Shown here: in pieces, positions 40,888-49,365 of the stretch | How positions within the stretch are numbered: the stretch's first letter is position 1 | How the letters are laid out: the number at the start of each line of letters is the position of its first letter | DNA from: Epilithonimonas zeae | GTDB lineage: Bacteria > Bacteroidota > Bacteroidia > Flavobacteriales > Weeksellaceae | Assembly (NCBI RefSeq): GCF_900141765.1 | Contig: NZ_FSRK01000003.1 | Location: 372,001-436,000, forward strand | Direction: 5' to 3' | Length of the DNA: 64,000 bases | Translations under genes and position numbers: made by a program | Notes under the pieces: model-generated | Database searches by the model: none | What the model was told of the DNA's origin: nothing | The model's input: only the letters and a program-made list of their open reading frames with translations

Positions 40888-42351
40888 TCATTGGTTACAA
40901 CTTCTATTGATACATTTCCATCTTGTTCCGTTGAAAAGCTTCACACATTTGTCCTGGATATCATACACAATCATCCCTTCTTTGGGATCTGTAACAGAAT
41001 CTATCGTTTGAGGCGTTGTACTCACGTGATTGACTCTCGTAATAACAAGTCCTCTCTGTTTTGATTCTAAAGCTATAAAACCATTAGGAATACTTTGCGG
41101 CCAGCTGTCCTGTTTCTGTTGTGAAGTTATCCCGATTGGGGTATATGCATTTGGGGTTCCTGTTGCTGGCATTTTTGTACAATAACAAATTGAAACCGTA
41201 ATTGTTGCAGGAGCAGAAACAAGTCCAGCCGTATCTGCTACACTATACTGGATAGTTACTGGTTGCGTAAAAGTCGTTAAAGAGGAAAATGAAATTACGC
41301 CAGTGGCTGTATTGACGGTAAAAGTTCCCTGTCCAGGAATTGTAACTGAAGTAGCCGGAGCCATTGTTGACGGATTGATGAGCCTTACGCTTACAGGATT
41401 AATAGCTCTTGTTCCAGACACATCATTACTTAAAACATTGATTGTAATAGTTTGTGAAAGCGTTGGATCAGCAATACAACCTGTATCATCTTTGGGATTT
41501 GGAGGCAATGCAAGTGCACAACTTGCGCCATCTGCCAAAACTTGACCTGCATCATTCGCTGTTGCGAACAAACTGGCATTCATATTATACGACGTCGTTG
41601 CAGAATTGTACTGAAATTTATAGGCATTTCTACTCCCGTTGTTTCCAACATATAGATTATCCGCAGAATCAATAAAAGCGGTTCCCCAAGAATCATCAGC
41701 TTCAGAATTGATTTGAGTACCTAAAGCATCTCCCAAAAACTGTAGTGCATTGGTTGTTAAATTGATCCTAAAAACTTTTCTAGCACTGCTAATCTGAGTG
41801 ATTCCATAGATATTACCATCCGATGCAAAAGCGAAATCGTTGATTTGAAAGTTGGTAATGGCAGTAGGTGTAGTAAAAGGGATTATAGTAACAGCTAAGG
41901 TGCTGAGATTAACCTTATAAATCTGGGCAAAAGAATTCCGGAAAATATACAACTCATTATTATAAACGTCTCCAGCGGTAGCCGAACCTACCGTTCCTGC
42001 AGTTAAGCCGCTTACAGTAATAAGGTCATAATTGCCATTAGCATCCATTCTGATAATCTGGTTAGAGTTTGCTCTGTATCCGTATATAAATCCATCCAGC
42101 TTATTATAACCAATACAATTGATCCTTCTTCCGGTAATCCCAGTAGATGCTGGGATAATTGGATTTTTAATTGTAGTTACTGCTCCGCTATTAGCATCAA
42201 TAGAATAAAAACCAGAGATACCACTTGTTCCAGTTACGTTTTGCATTACAACATATGCTTTTCCACTAGTACAAGGTATTGGAGTTGTTGCCTGTGAAAA
42301 AAGTTTTGATAATGCAGAAAACAAAAAGAAGACGAAAATTATTCTTTTCAT
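40888..42351 (-). CDS. Exported beta-propeller / Ig-like surface protein
   Basis: A 487-residue protein with a signal peptide (MKRIIFVFFLFSALSKLFSQ). Residues about 30-275 look like a DUF6923-type propeller (SGFYSIDANSGAVTTI, YNKLDGFIYGYRANSNQIIRM, DSADNLYVGNNGSRNAYKF). An Ig-like 'VLSNDVSG' repeat domain follows at about 290-395 (TVNTATGVISFSSL). The last part (VTDPKEGMIVYDIQDKCVKL then FNGTRWKC) matches the C-terminal module of the next gene. The protein is probably displayed at or released from the surface; no YPNP-type T9SS domain is present, so the export route past the periplasm is unclear. Confidence 0.82.
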   Translation of the reverse strand: MKRIIFVFFLFSALSKLFSQATTPIPCTSGKAYVVMQNVTGTSGISGFYSIDANSGAVTTIKNPIIPASTGITGRRINCIGYNKLDGFIYGYRANSNQIIRMDANGNYDLITVSGLTAGTVGSATAGDVYNNELYIFRNSFAQIYKVNLSTLAVTIIPFTTPTAITNFQINDFAFASDGNIYGITQISSARKVFRINLTTNALQFLGDALGTQINSEADDSWGTAFIDSADNLYVGNNGSRNAYKFQYNSATTSYNMNASLFATANDAGQVLADGASCALALPPNPKDDTGCIADPTLSQTITINVLSNDVSGTRAINPVSVRLINPSTMAPATSVTIPGQGTFTVNTATGVISFSSLTTFTQPVTIQYSVADTAGLVSAPATITVSICYCTKMPATGTPNAYTPIGITSQQKQDSWPQSIPNGFIALESKQRGLVITRVNHVSTTPQTIDSVTDPKEGMIVYDIQDKCVKLFNGTRWKCINRSCNQ

Positions 42352-43052
42352 TATTGTGTGTTTTTAAATAGATATTAAATTTCTCAAGTGTAAACTTGAA
42401 ATAGACAGAATTATAGCTGTAACTTAATTATAGCTTATTCGGATTGATAAAGATTTGTAGAAAATAAGGTTTCCTATGTAAGAAAATAGAGTGCACAGCT
42501 GTGCCAATTGAATTTTTCATTTATTTGTGTTTTAGTGCAAATTTAAATAATTATATATAATTATTTATACCGCAAAAGCATAATAAATGATTTTTTTTAA
42601 CTTAATACATTATTATTAACAATCTAAGATTATATGACAAATAAAAGCCTACTATCAATAGCAGGCTTTCCAAATTTAAAAAATAGTATATGAAGAAAAA
42701 TTACTATCAGGCATTACTGATTTCGTTCTGGGACAAATCTAAAATTATGCAGCAGATACAACTTTAATGCATCATTATCTGTGTATTAATAATATTTAAG
42801 GATAAATTAAATGAAGTTTTATTGAGAATTAACACCTTCATAATATTGTTTTAGGAAACTGATATTTTTAATATTTTTAATTTTATTAATGGACTTAAAA
42901 TCAGAATTTAAGCAAAATTGAAAAGCCACAAATCTAATTTATAGAAATTTGAAGTTTGAAAGCGGTTCACTCTCAGTTAACATATAGTATGTAAAAGAGT
43001 AAAAAATCAATCACAAAAAAAGCATCTGCGCGTTTGCAAATGCTTCAGTGTA
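42352..43052. other. 700-nt intergenic region with a hairpin and a 25-codon mini-ORF
   Basis: AT-rich spacer between two minus-strand genes. I see an inverted repeat at 42644-42669 (AAAGCCTACTAT with ATAGCAGGCTTT, one mismatch) and a plus-strand mini-ORF at 42690-42767 beginning MKKNYYQALLISFW and ending QQIQL. A small hairpin CAAGT-GTAA-ACTTG (42385-42398) lies in the likely leader of the 40888 gene. No promoter consensus, tRNA or longer frame is evident. Confidence 0.5.
43013..43045 (-). terminator. Terminator of the 48.2-43 kb operon
   Basis: On the minus strand AAGCAT(T)TGC pairs with GCA(G)ATGCTT over a six-base loop and is followed by seven T residues, just after the stop of the GNAT gene. 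Confidence 0.8.
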
Positions 43053-43547
43053 TTATTGATTGATGACAAATTCCATCAGATAATCATCCATTACATAACC
43101 ATTTCCGATATTTAAAACGGCTTCTTTATAAACTTTGAAACCTTGGGATTCATAGAATTTATGTGCCGAATTATTTTTATTGACAGTGAGCGTAACTCGT
43201 TTATCATTCACATTTTTCGCTTCATCGATAACAAATTTCAACGCTTTCTTGCCCAAGCCTTTTCCTTGCGCTTCTTTCAAAAAGTAAATCCTGTGAAGTT
43301 TTGTAGTTTCTGATTCTTGATGAAATTCAAATCCAACAAAGCCAAGAAATTCATCATTTTCGAAAACTAAATAGTAATGATAATTGGGATTTTCGAAATG
43401 TTTTTTCAATGCTTCTTCGGAGTACATCATATTAAGCATATAATCTATCTGATCTTGTTCCAAAATATCAGCATAAGCAAAAGCCCAGGATTTTTTTGCT
43501 AAATTTTGAATGATAGGAATGTCTTTTTGTTCGGCTTTGATAATCAT
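43053..43547 (-). CDS. GNAT-family N-acetyltransferase
   Basis: A 164-residue GNAT protein. The acetyl-CoA site is complete: KLHRIYFLKEAQGKGLGKKAL (strand beta4 and the Q-x-x-G-x-G loop), followed by VTLTVNKNNSAHKFYESQGF in the usual C-terminal position. The substrate is unknown; it looks like the general small-molecule or ribosomal-type acetyltransferases. It starts 3 nt after recO and is the last gene of a five-gene operon. Confidence 0.93.
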   Translation of the reverse strand: MIIKAEQKDIPIIQNLAKKSWAFAYADILEQDQIDYMLNMMYSEEALKKHFENPNYHYYLVFENDEFLGFVGFEFHQESETTKLHRIYFLKEAQGKGLGKKALKFVIDEAKNVNDKRVTLTVNKNNSAHKFYESQGFKVYKEAVLNIGNGYVMDDYLMEFVINQ

Positions 43548-43550
43548 AAT

Positions 43551-44228
43551 TTAAAAAATTTCTTTGATGATTTCAAGAGATTTTGGCTCTCTAAAATCCG
43601 TAAAATGATAATGATAATAAACTAAAATAGAATCGAGGAAATTTTGTTTTCCGAATCGGCTCAATTTGATATCATAGGGATTTTGTGATACAATCAGTTC
43701 TTTCCAGATTGCAGAAATATCTTTATCAAAAAAATGATGAGATTCGGTTTCTTCGAAGTTACCTGATTCTGGATTCAAATAAGTTTTATCAGAAAATAGT
43801 GGCTGCAAACCTTGTTGTTTCAGTAATCTAAAAATAAATATCAAATGAGATTGGAAATTATCCATTTGCAACTGACTTAAAAAAAGAGAAATCTCCGAGT
43901 AAATATTCTGATTTTGGTTTTCATTCCTTAGAACTTGATTCAGTAAATCAGAAATAAAAAATAAAATAGAGTTCTTTCTAATATCAGAAGTGAAAAGGTC
44001 TGAATTTCTCTGTTCCAACTTGATAACATTCTGGATATTCTTCTTTTTATCAGAAGTGTAAAGTAACAGCTCGTTCAAAGGAAAAAGAAACGCTTTTTTC
44101 TTGTTTTTGGGTGCGTAAATTCCTTTGGCAAAAAAGCTTTCGAATCCGTTTTCTCTACAAAAACAATGGAGAACAGCATCGTGATCTCCATATTTTGTAT
44201 AAGACAGTAAAAAAACTTCTTGGGTCAT
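43551..44228 (-). CDS. recO: DNA repair protein RecO
   Basis: A 225-residue RecO, which loads RecA onto SSB-coated single strands together with RecR. The N-terminal OB fold shows EVFLLSYTKYGDHDAVLHCF and FFAKGIYAPKNKKKAFLFPL, typical of Bacteroidota RecO; the C-terminal helical domain has FRLLKQQGLQPLF and FDKDISAIWKELI. The zinc-finger cysteines found in some RecO proteins are missing, as is normal in this phylum. It is 3 nt downstream of porZ. Confidence 0.93.
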   Translation of the reverse strand: MTQEVFLLSYTKYGDHDAVLHCFCRENGFESFFAKGIYAPKNKKKAFLFPLNELLLYTSDKKKNIQNVIKLEQRNSDLFTSDIRKNSILFFISDLLNQVLRNENQNQNIYSEISLFLSQLQMDNFQSHLIFIFRLLKQQGLQPLFSDKTYLNPESGNFEETESHHFFDKDISAIWKELIVSQNPYDIKLSRFGKQNFLDSILVYYHYHFTDFREPKSLEIIKEIF

Positions 44229-44231
44229 TTC

Positions 44232-46508
44232 TTAATTTACGACAGCTATTTTTGCGGTTGCTGTATCTGTTCCGTCCTCGTTGGTCATCAAAACATAATA
44301 GATTCCCGAAGCTACTCTTACACCTCTTTGATTGTTAAGATTCCACTCAAAATAACCACCGTTAGCCACTGCTGAATGTACCAAATTACCTGCAGCATCT
44401 GTGATTCTGATATTGGTTTTTTGCGCTAATCCTTTTATTCTCACATTTCCTTTATATTGAGCATAAACTACAGGGTTTGGATAAACAAGTACATTACCAA
44501 AATTGGAAGTAACCTCGGATACATCTCCTTGGTAAACCATTACTCCATCTAATGTTACGAAGTAGACTTTACCTGTTTTATTATCTATTTTAATATCAGT
44601 AACACTATTATTTGGCAATGGTGAGTTAGACTTTGTGAATTGATAAATCGTTTTATCTCCCGATGGACTAAGGTAGAAAACCCCTCCTCCATCAACCGAA
44701 ACCCATTTTTGATTTCCTGAATCTACAGCAATTTGTAAAATTTTGGCATCTCTAAAAAGTTCTTCAGCCAAATTGTTTTCTTCAATAATAATTGCGTCTG
44801 TCTGCGGATTATCTTCTAGTATTGCCGCTTTAGGATTTGATAGTATCCTAAGACCCTGATTGTTTCCTATCCAAATATCATTATTGTTATCCATCGCTAC
44901 AGATGTTGTACCATCTATAGGAAGATTATTTGTTTTTTTAAGTACCTTAAATTTGTCATCAGATGTATTACTTGCAGTATTATTATAATCGTACATCATT
45001 AATCCTCCATCATTGTTATATGGAGCTGGAATATATAGTACACCTTCTTTTATTAATGGTTTTTGAATACCTCCAATGTTAAATGTTGTAAATGGTAATG
45101 TTCCAAAAGCATCAGTAGATTTATTAAATAAGTAAAAGCTAGATGTAGGACAAGGATCACTATATCCGGGACAAGTAGATTGAACCGTAGAGAATAAATT
45201 ATTCTGTTCATCAAACGCTAACCCCATTGCCCTATACCAATAACTACTTGAATCATTAAAAAAATATCTTTTAACAAATTCATTATTCTTCATTTTATAA
45301 ACACCTTTGCTTCCACTATCTGCATAAAAATTTGTAAAATATACTTCAGTTGGATTGGAGGGATCAGGTATTACATCTAATATGTTAAAAACAGTAGATG
45401 AATTATTTACAAATAAGTTTGGATAAATCCATTTTGTTCCATCGTAGTGATAATACCCTATTTTACTCACATTTGGATTTGGATTATCAATATTTGGTGC
45501 TGGATCAGCATCTCTATTACCTGAAGATATCCATATTTGATTATTAAGCATAGATAGTTTGTAAGATCTATTATTATATGGACCATCTGGTTTGAAACTA
45601 TTTTTTTGTTCATTATACAACCCATTCATCTGAGTTCCGGTGAATAATTGCCCATTATAAATTAAAGCAGTATTGATAAGCTCGCCAACATTAAAATTTT
45701 TCTGTAGAACTCCATTTGCCCCATAAACAAAAACTTGCTGTTGATCTGTTATGATAATCTGATTGTTGAATACTTTCACATCCTGAATATCAGTAAATCC
45801 TGAAATTGTAGATAGAGAGCCAAGTGATCCATATTTAACTTCTTTAGCATTTGCAAATACTAAAATATCTGTAGCATCTACTTTTTTGAAGGCTCCTATT
45901 AAAGATGACGGTGTGATCCAAGTTGTGTAGACAGGAAAAGTAGCATTCAGTTCATGGTATTTTATACCATTTGCAGTGGCCACATAAATAGTATTATCTT
46001 TTAAAACAGCAGAAAAAGCTGACTCATATATACCTCCACTCATGAAAAATGTAGTTTCCCCAAATTCTCTTTTTGTAATATTAAAAATTGAAACCCCATA
46101 ACCAGCAGAAATGATAGCTTTGTCACCATTAATTGAAATATGGTTAATCTTTTTACTTCCATTGTAACCTGTAGCCAAAGGTATGTCAACAGTCAAAAAG
46201 ATTCCATTAGGGGTTATTATATCGAGTGAGCCATTTTTGTAACCCACAATACCAGTTTGGGTTGCTGGGTTATAATCAAACGCTGAAATTTTTACCTCGT
46301 GAAGACCATTGGCTTTTGACAGTTTTTTGATTTCGCCTGTTCCTGGATAATAATAAAAGATACCGTTTTCTGTGGCAGCGATTAATCGGTCACCGTCTTC
46401 TCTTATTTTCAGGACATTATTATATGAGAAAAGATCGCTCCATTTGCTGGTTTGCGCTTGAAAAATCAGTGCTGTAAAAACTGATATAATTAATAAAATT
46501 TTCTTCAT
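44232..46508 (-). CDS. porZ: T9SS attachment-complex protein PorZ
   Basis: A 758-residue protein from the ATG at 46508, with a signal peptide (MKKILLIISVFTALIFQAQ); an upstream TTG at 46517 is in frame but less likely. It begins SKWSDLFSYNNVLKI and continues as two seven-bladed propellers of the regulator-propeller type (LIAATENGIFYYYPGTGEIK, VSIFNITKREFGE, DIWIGNNQGLRIL), then a C-terminal T9SS-type domain (LVYPNPVVYAQYKGNV to IAVVN). This agrees in length and domain order with PorZ of Porphyromonas gingivalis, which sits at the surface and helps the PorU sortase attach cargo to anionic LPS. The window also encodes three T9SS cargo proteins at 2-9 kb. Confidence 0.88.
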   Translation of the reverse strand: MKKILLIISVFTALIFQAQTSKWSDLFSYNNVLKIREDGDRLIAATENGIFYYYPGTGEIKKLSKANGLHEVKISAFDYNPATQTGIVGYKNGSLDIITPNGIFLTVDIPLATGYNGSKKINHISINGDKAIISAGYGVSIFNITKREFGETTFFMSGGIYESAFSAVLKDNTIYVATANGIKYHELNATFPVYTTWITPSSLIGAFKKVDATDILVFANAKEVKYGSLGSLSTISGFTDIQDVKVFNNQIIITDQQQVFVYGANGVLQKNFNVGELINTALIYNGQLFTGTQMNGLYNEQKNSFKPDGPYNNRSYKLSMLNNQIWISSGNRDADPAPNIDNPNPNVSKIGYYHYDGTKWIYPNLFVNNSSTVFNILDVIPDPSNPTEVYFTNFYADSGSKGVYKMKNNEFVKRYFFNDSSSYWYRAMGLAFDEQNNLFSTVQSTCPGYSDPCPTSSFYLFNKSTDAFGTLPFTTFNIGGIQKPLIKEGVLYIPAPYNNDGGLMMYDYNNTASNTSDDKFKVLKKTNNLPIDGTTSVAMDNNNDIWIGNNQGLRILSNPKAAILEDNPQTDAIIIEENNLAEELFRDAKILQIAVDSGNQKWVSVDGGGVFYLSPSGDKTIYQFTKSNSPLPNNSVTDIKIDNKTGKVYFVTLDGVMVYQGDVSEVTSNFGNVLVYPNPVVYAQYKGNVRIKGLAQKTNIRITDAAGNLVHSAVANGGYFEWNLNNQRGVRVASGIYYVLMTNEDGTDTATAKIAVVN

Positions 46509-46509
46509 T

Positions 46510-47460
46510 CTAAACAATTATGTTTTCATCTATTAACTGATTATTCCACGAAATATTTTTCACATTCTTATTTTTATCAAAATAAAAATCTAACCTGCCT
46601 AATAAAATCCCTGCCCAACCTACTTGATTGACAATGACATTTTTACCATCCTTATTCTGGAAATTCACAGGCTCTTTAAGGAAAGTGTGCGTGTGACCAC
46701 CTAAAATCAAATCTATTCCGGAAGTTTTAGCCGCCAAATGTTTATCAGACATTTTCTTCGGATCATCTTTATAATCAAAACCGATGTGAGATAAACAAAT
46801 TACCAAATCACACTTTTTTTCATTTCTCAGAAAGTCAGCATAATGTTGAGCAATTTCTATTGGATTTTGATAAATTGTTTCCCCATAATTCTTTTTACCA
46901 ACCAAACCATTCAGCTCAATTCCTACAGCAAAAATCCCGATTTTGATTCCGTCTTTGTTGAAGATTTTATATTGTTCGGTTTTTCCGTCTAGAATTGTAT
47001 TCTTGAAATCATAATTGGAGCAAATGAAAGGGAATTTCGCATTCGGAAGGACTTTTAGAAAACCTTCCAAGCCATTATCAAAATCGTGATTTCCCATTGT
47101 TGACGCATCATATTGCATCATACTCATTAGTCTAAATTCCAATTCGCCGCCAAAAAAATTGAAGTAAGGCGTTCCTTGGAAAATATCTCCTGAATCCAAA
47201 AGCAAAACATTTTTTTCCTCACTTCTGATTTTATTGACTAATGAAGCTCTTCTCGCAAAACCACCTTGATTTGGATTTTTGGTGTAAGAAGTATCAAACG
47301 GTTCTATCCTACTATGTTGATCGTTTGTATGAAGAATTGTCAATTTATGAGCTGATTCTTTTTTTAGAATATCAAATTGCTCTGCCAACAAAAGATTAGG
47401 AGCCAATGTCAAAGCGAGACTTCCGCCTCCGATATATTTTAGAAACTCTTTTCTTTTCAT
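46510..47460 (-). CDS. Metallophosphoesterase (5'-nucleotidase N-terminal-type domain)
   Basis: A 316-residue protein with an export signal that ends in an Ala-rich stretch (KRKEFLKYIGGGSLALTLAP); the shape is Tat-like but without a true RR pair. The calcineurin-like motifs of UshA/5'-nucleotidases are complete: ILHTNDQHSRIEPF, DSGDIFQGTPYF, MGNHDFDNG, LSHIGFDY and GGHTHTFL. The C-terminal substrate-binding domain of these enzymes is absent; it is encoded by the preceding gene (47460-48227). Together they form a split 5'-nucleotidase that would release nucleosides and phosphate outside the cytoplasm. It overlaps that gene by one base (TAATG). Confidence 0.92.
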   Translation of the reverse strand: MKRKEFLKYIGGGSLALTLAPNLLLAEQFDILKKESAHKLTILHTNDQHSRIEPFDTSYTKNPNQGGFARRASLVNKIRSEEKNVLLLDSGDIFQGTPYFNFFGGELEFRLMSMMQYDASTMGNHDFDNGLEGFLKVLPNAKFPFICSNYDFKNTILDGKTEQYKIFNKDGIKIGIFAVGIELNGLVGKKNYGETIYQNPIEIAQHYADFLRNEKKCDLVICLSHIGFDYKDDPKKMSDKHLAAKTSGIDLILGGHTHTFLKEPVNFQNKDGKNVIVNQVGWAGILLGRLDFYFDKNKNVKNISWNNQLIDENIIV

Positions 47461-48227
47461 TATTCCTGCACTTTTTTGTTTTTGAAAATCAATCTCACAT
47501 CGTCCGGAGAAGAAATCTCTGGATTTTGTTTGAACTTTTCCAGGAAAAGATCACGCATCTTGATCCCTGTTGATATCATTTCACCTTTGCTAAAAAAGAA
47601 CATATTATCTCCTCCCAAAGCCAGATAATCCGATGTTGCGATATAATATGTTTTATTATAATCGATTGTTTTTCCGTTGATTAATTTTTTAGAAATCGAA
47701 TTATTCTCATCGGTTTCGATTACCAAATGAGAAACCGGATTATTTTTCTGAGTTTTCAAATAATAATCGAACAAACCTTCCACATCTTTTCCATTCATTT
47801 TGATAATTACCACTTCATTTTCAAACGGCATTACTTCATAAATCTGCTTCGTCAAAATATCACCTTTTGGAATGATGGTTCGGATCCCACCGATATTGAT
47901 AACTGCAGCATCAATTGGTGGGAGGCTATTCTTTTTCGCCCACTCATCAGCACCTTCAAAAGTATAATCCGCCAAAAGATTTCCCAGATTGCTGTTATCG
48001 CCTGATTTATTAAGTTCTGTATTGGTATGAGAAATTTTGGTATTCATTTTACCTTCCAGCTCGTGTTTGTAAGGTTGAATGATGGCTGCCATTTCCTTAT
48101 CCTCACTAAGTTCGCTGGTAATGTAAATATTCTTTTCGGTATGGATGTTTGCAATGTTGAGTGGCGCTTTACAACCAATCAACAACAAACTGACTATACC
48201 AAATCCTAATAATTTATTTTTTATCAT
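47460..48227 (-). CDS. Lipoprotein with 5'-nucleotidase C-terminal domain
   Basis: A 255-residue lipoprotein (lipobox L-I-G-C19 in MIKNKLLGFGIVSLLLIGC). The mature part is the UshA-type C-terminal domain: NSNLGNLLADYTFEGADEWA, AVINIGGIRTIIPKGDI, YEVMPFENEVVIIKMNG and YYIATSDYLALGGDNM. It supplies the adenine-stacking and specificity part of a 5'-nucleotidase whose catalytic half is the next gene. As a lipoprotein it is probably membrane-anchored. It is the first gene of the five-gene operon; a -7 box lies at 48291-48298. Confidence 0.92.
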   Translation of the reverse strand: MIKNKLLGFGIVSLLLIGCKAPLNIANIHTEKNIYITSELSEDKEMAAIIQPYKHELEGKMNTKISHTNTELNKSGDNSNLGNLLADYTFEGADEWAKKNSLPPIDAAVINIGGIRTIIPKGDILTKQIYEVMPFENEVVIIKMNGKDVEGLFDYYLKTQKNNPVSHLVIETDENNSISKKLINGKTIDYNKTYYIATSDYLALGGDNMFFFSKGEMISTGIKMRDLFLEKFKQNPEISSPDDVRLIFKNKKVQE

Positions 48228-48290
48228 TTAATTTTATCTTAATTACTGAATTCGTGAATTCCCGATTTCATTTAAAAAATAATATGGATA

Positions 48291-48298
48291 CAAATCTA
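48291..48298 (-). promoter_or_regulatory. -7 promoter box (TAGATTTG) of the 5'-nucleotidase/porZ/recO operon
   Basis: TAGATTTG on the minus strand matches TAnnTTTG and predicts a leader of about 57 nt. The -33 region is only TTTTA. Confidence 0.4.
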
Positions 48299-48409
48299 AT
48301 GATTTTCGGGTTTTAAAACTAACTAAATAATTGTTAGAGAAGTCAAAAGAACATTCATTTTAGTTTAGATTAAAAAATTGCTACCTGCTAACAAAGCCAA
48401 ACATAATCT

Positions 48410-48438
48410 TTGTCAATTATTAAAATAAAATTAACTTT
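48410..48438 (+). promoter_or_regulatory. Promoter TTG-N18-TAACTTTG of dapA
   Basis: TTG at 48410-48412 (as TTTG) and TAACTTTG at 48431-48438 are 18 nt apart, close to the ideal 19. The predicted transcript begins about 20 nt before the dapA ATG at 48463. Confidence 0.6.
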
Positions 48439-48462
48439 GAGAAATTTAATTTTCAAATAAAA

Positions 48463-49341
48463 ATGGGTCAGCTAAAAGGCGTAGGTGTAGCTTTGGTAAC
48501 ACCTTTCAATGAAGATCTATCCGTAGATTTTGATTCTCTTACGAGATTAATCGATTATAATATAGACAACGGAACCAATTTCCTCGTTGTTTTAGGAACT
48601 ACAGCAGAAGCTGCAACACTTTCCAAGGAAGAAAAGGACAGAGTTGTTGCTCACATCACGAAGATCAATAATAACAGATTGCCATTAGTTTTAGGAATTG
48701 GTGGAAACAATACGGCTGAAGTTGTAAAACAAATCAAGGAAACAGATTTGTCAGATTTTGATGCTGTTTTATCGGTTTCTCCTTATTACAACAAACCGAA
48801 TCAGGAAGGACTTTATCAGCATTATAAAGCTTTGGCTGAAACGGGTGAAAAAATCATTATTTATAACGTTCCAGGAAGAACCGGACAAAATGTTGAAGCT
48901 TCTACAACTTTACGTTTAGCTAATGAATTCCCTAATCTTTTTATGGTTAAAGAAGCTGCTCCTAATATTCTTCAATATTTTGATATTCTAAGACAAAAGC
49001 CAGAAAATTTTTCACTAATGTCCGGCGATGACGAATATACTTTGCCTGTAACTTTGGCTGGAGGCGACGGTGTGATTTCCGTAATCGGACAAGCTTATCC
49101 AAAGGAATTTTCTACAATGGTAAAACTGGCTCGTAACAGAGAGGTGGACGAAGCTTACAAGATTCACAATTCTTTGGTAGAAATCACAAGATTGATTTTT
49201 GCTGAAGGTAATCCTTGTGGCGTGAAAACTATTCTTGCTGAAAAAGGTTTGATTAAAAACTACTTGAGACTTCCACTAGTTCCAGCTTCGGAAGGTCTGC
49301 AGGAAAAGATAAAACAAGAAATGCAAAAATTAGAACATTAA
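48463..49341 (+). CDS. dapA: 4-hydroxy-tetrahydrodipicolinate synthase DapA
   Basis: A 292-residue class I aldolase-type enzyme that condenses pyruvate with aspartate semialdehyde, the first committed step to lysine and diaminopimelate. The Schiff-base lysine is K163 (FMVKEAAPN) and the catalytic tyrosine Y134 (IIYNVPGRTGQ). The GTTAEAATLSKEE loop and SGDD/DGVISV regions are as in E. coli DapA. It is followed after 24 nt by the DUF898 gene, so readthrough is possible. The length is standard. Confidence 0.95.
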   Translation: MGQLKGVGVALVTPFNEDLSVDFDSLTRLIDYNIDNGTNFLVVLGTTAEAATLSKEEKDRVVAHITKINNNRLPLVLGIGGNNTAEVVKQIKETDLSDFDAVLSVSPYYNKPNQEGLYQHYKALAETGEKIIIYNVPGRTGQNVEASTTLRLANEFPNLFMVKEAAPNILQYFDILRQKPENFSLMSGDDEYTLPVTLAGGDGVISVIGQAYPKEFSTMVKLARNREVDEAYKIHNSLVEITRLIFAEGNPCGVKTILAEKGLIKNYLRLPLVPASEGLQEKIKQEMQKLEH

Positions 49342-49365
49342 TAAACACAACAGAATTAAAAACTA

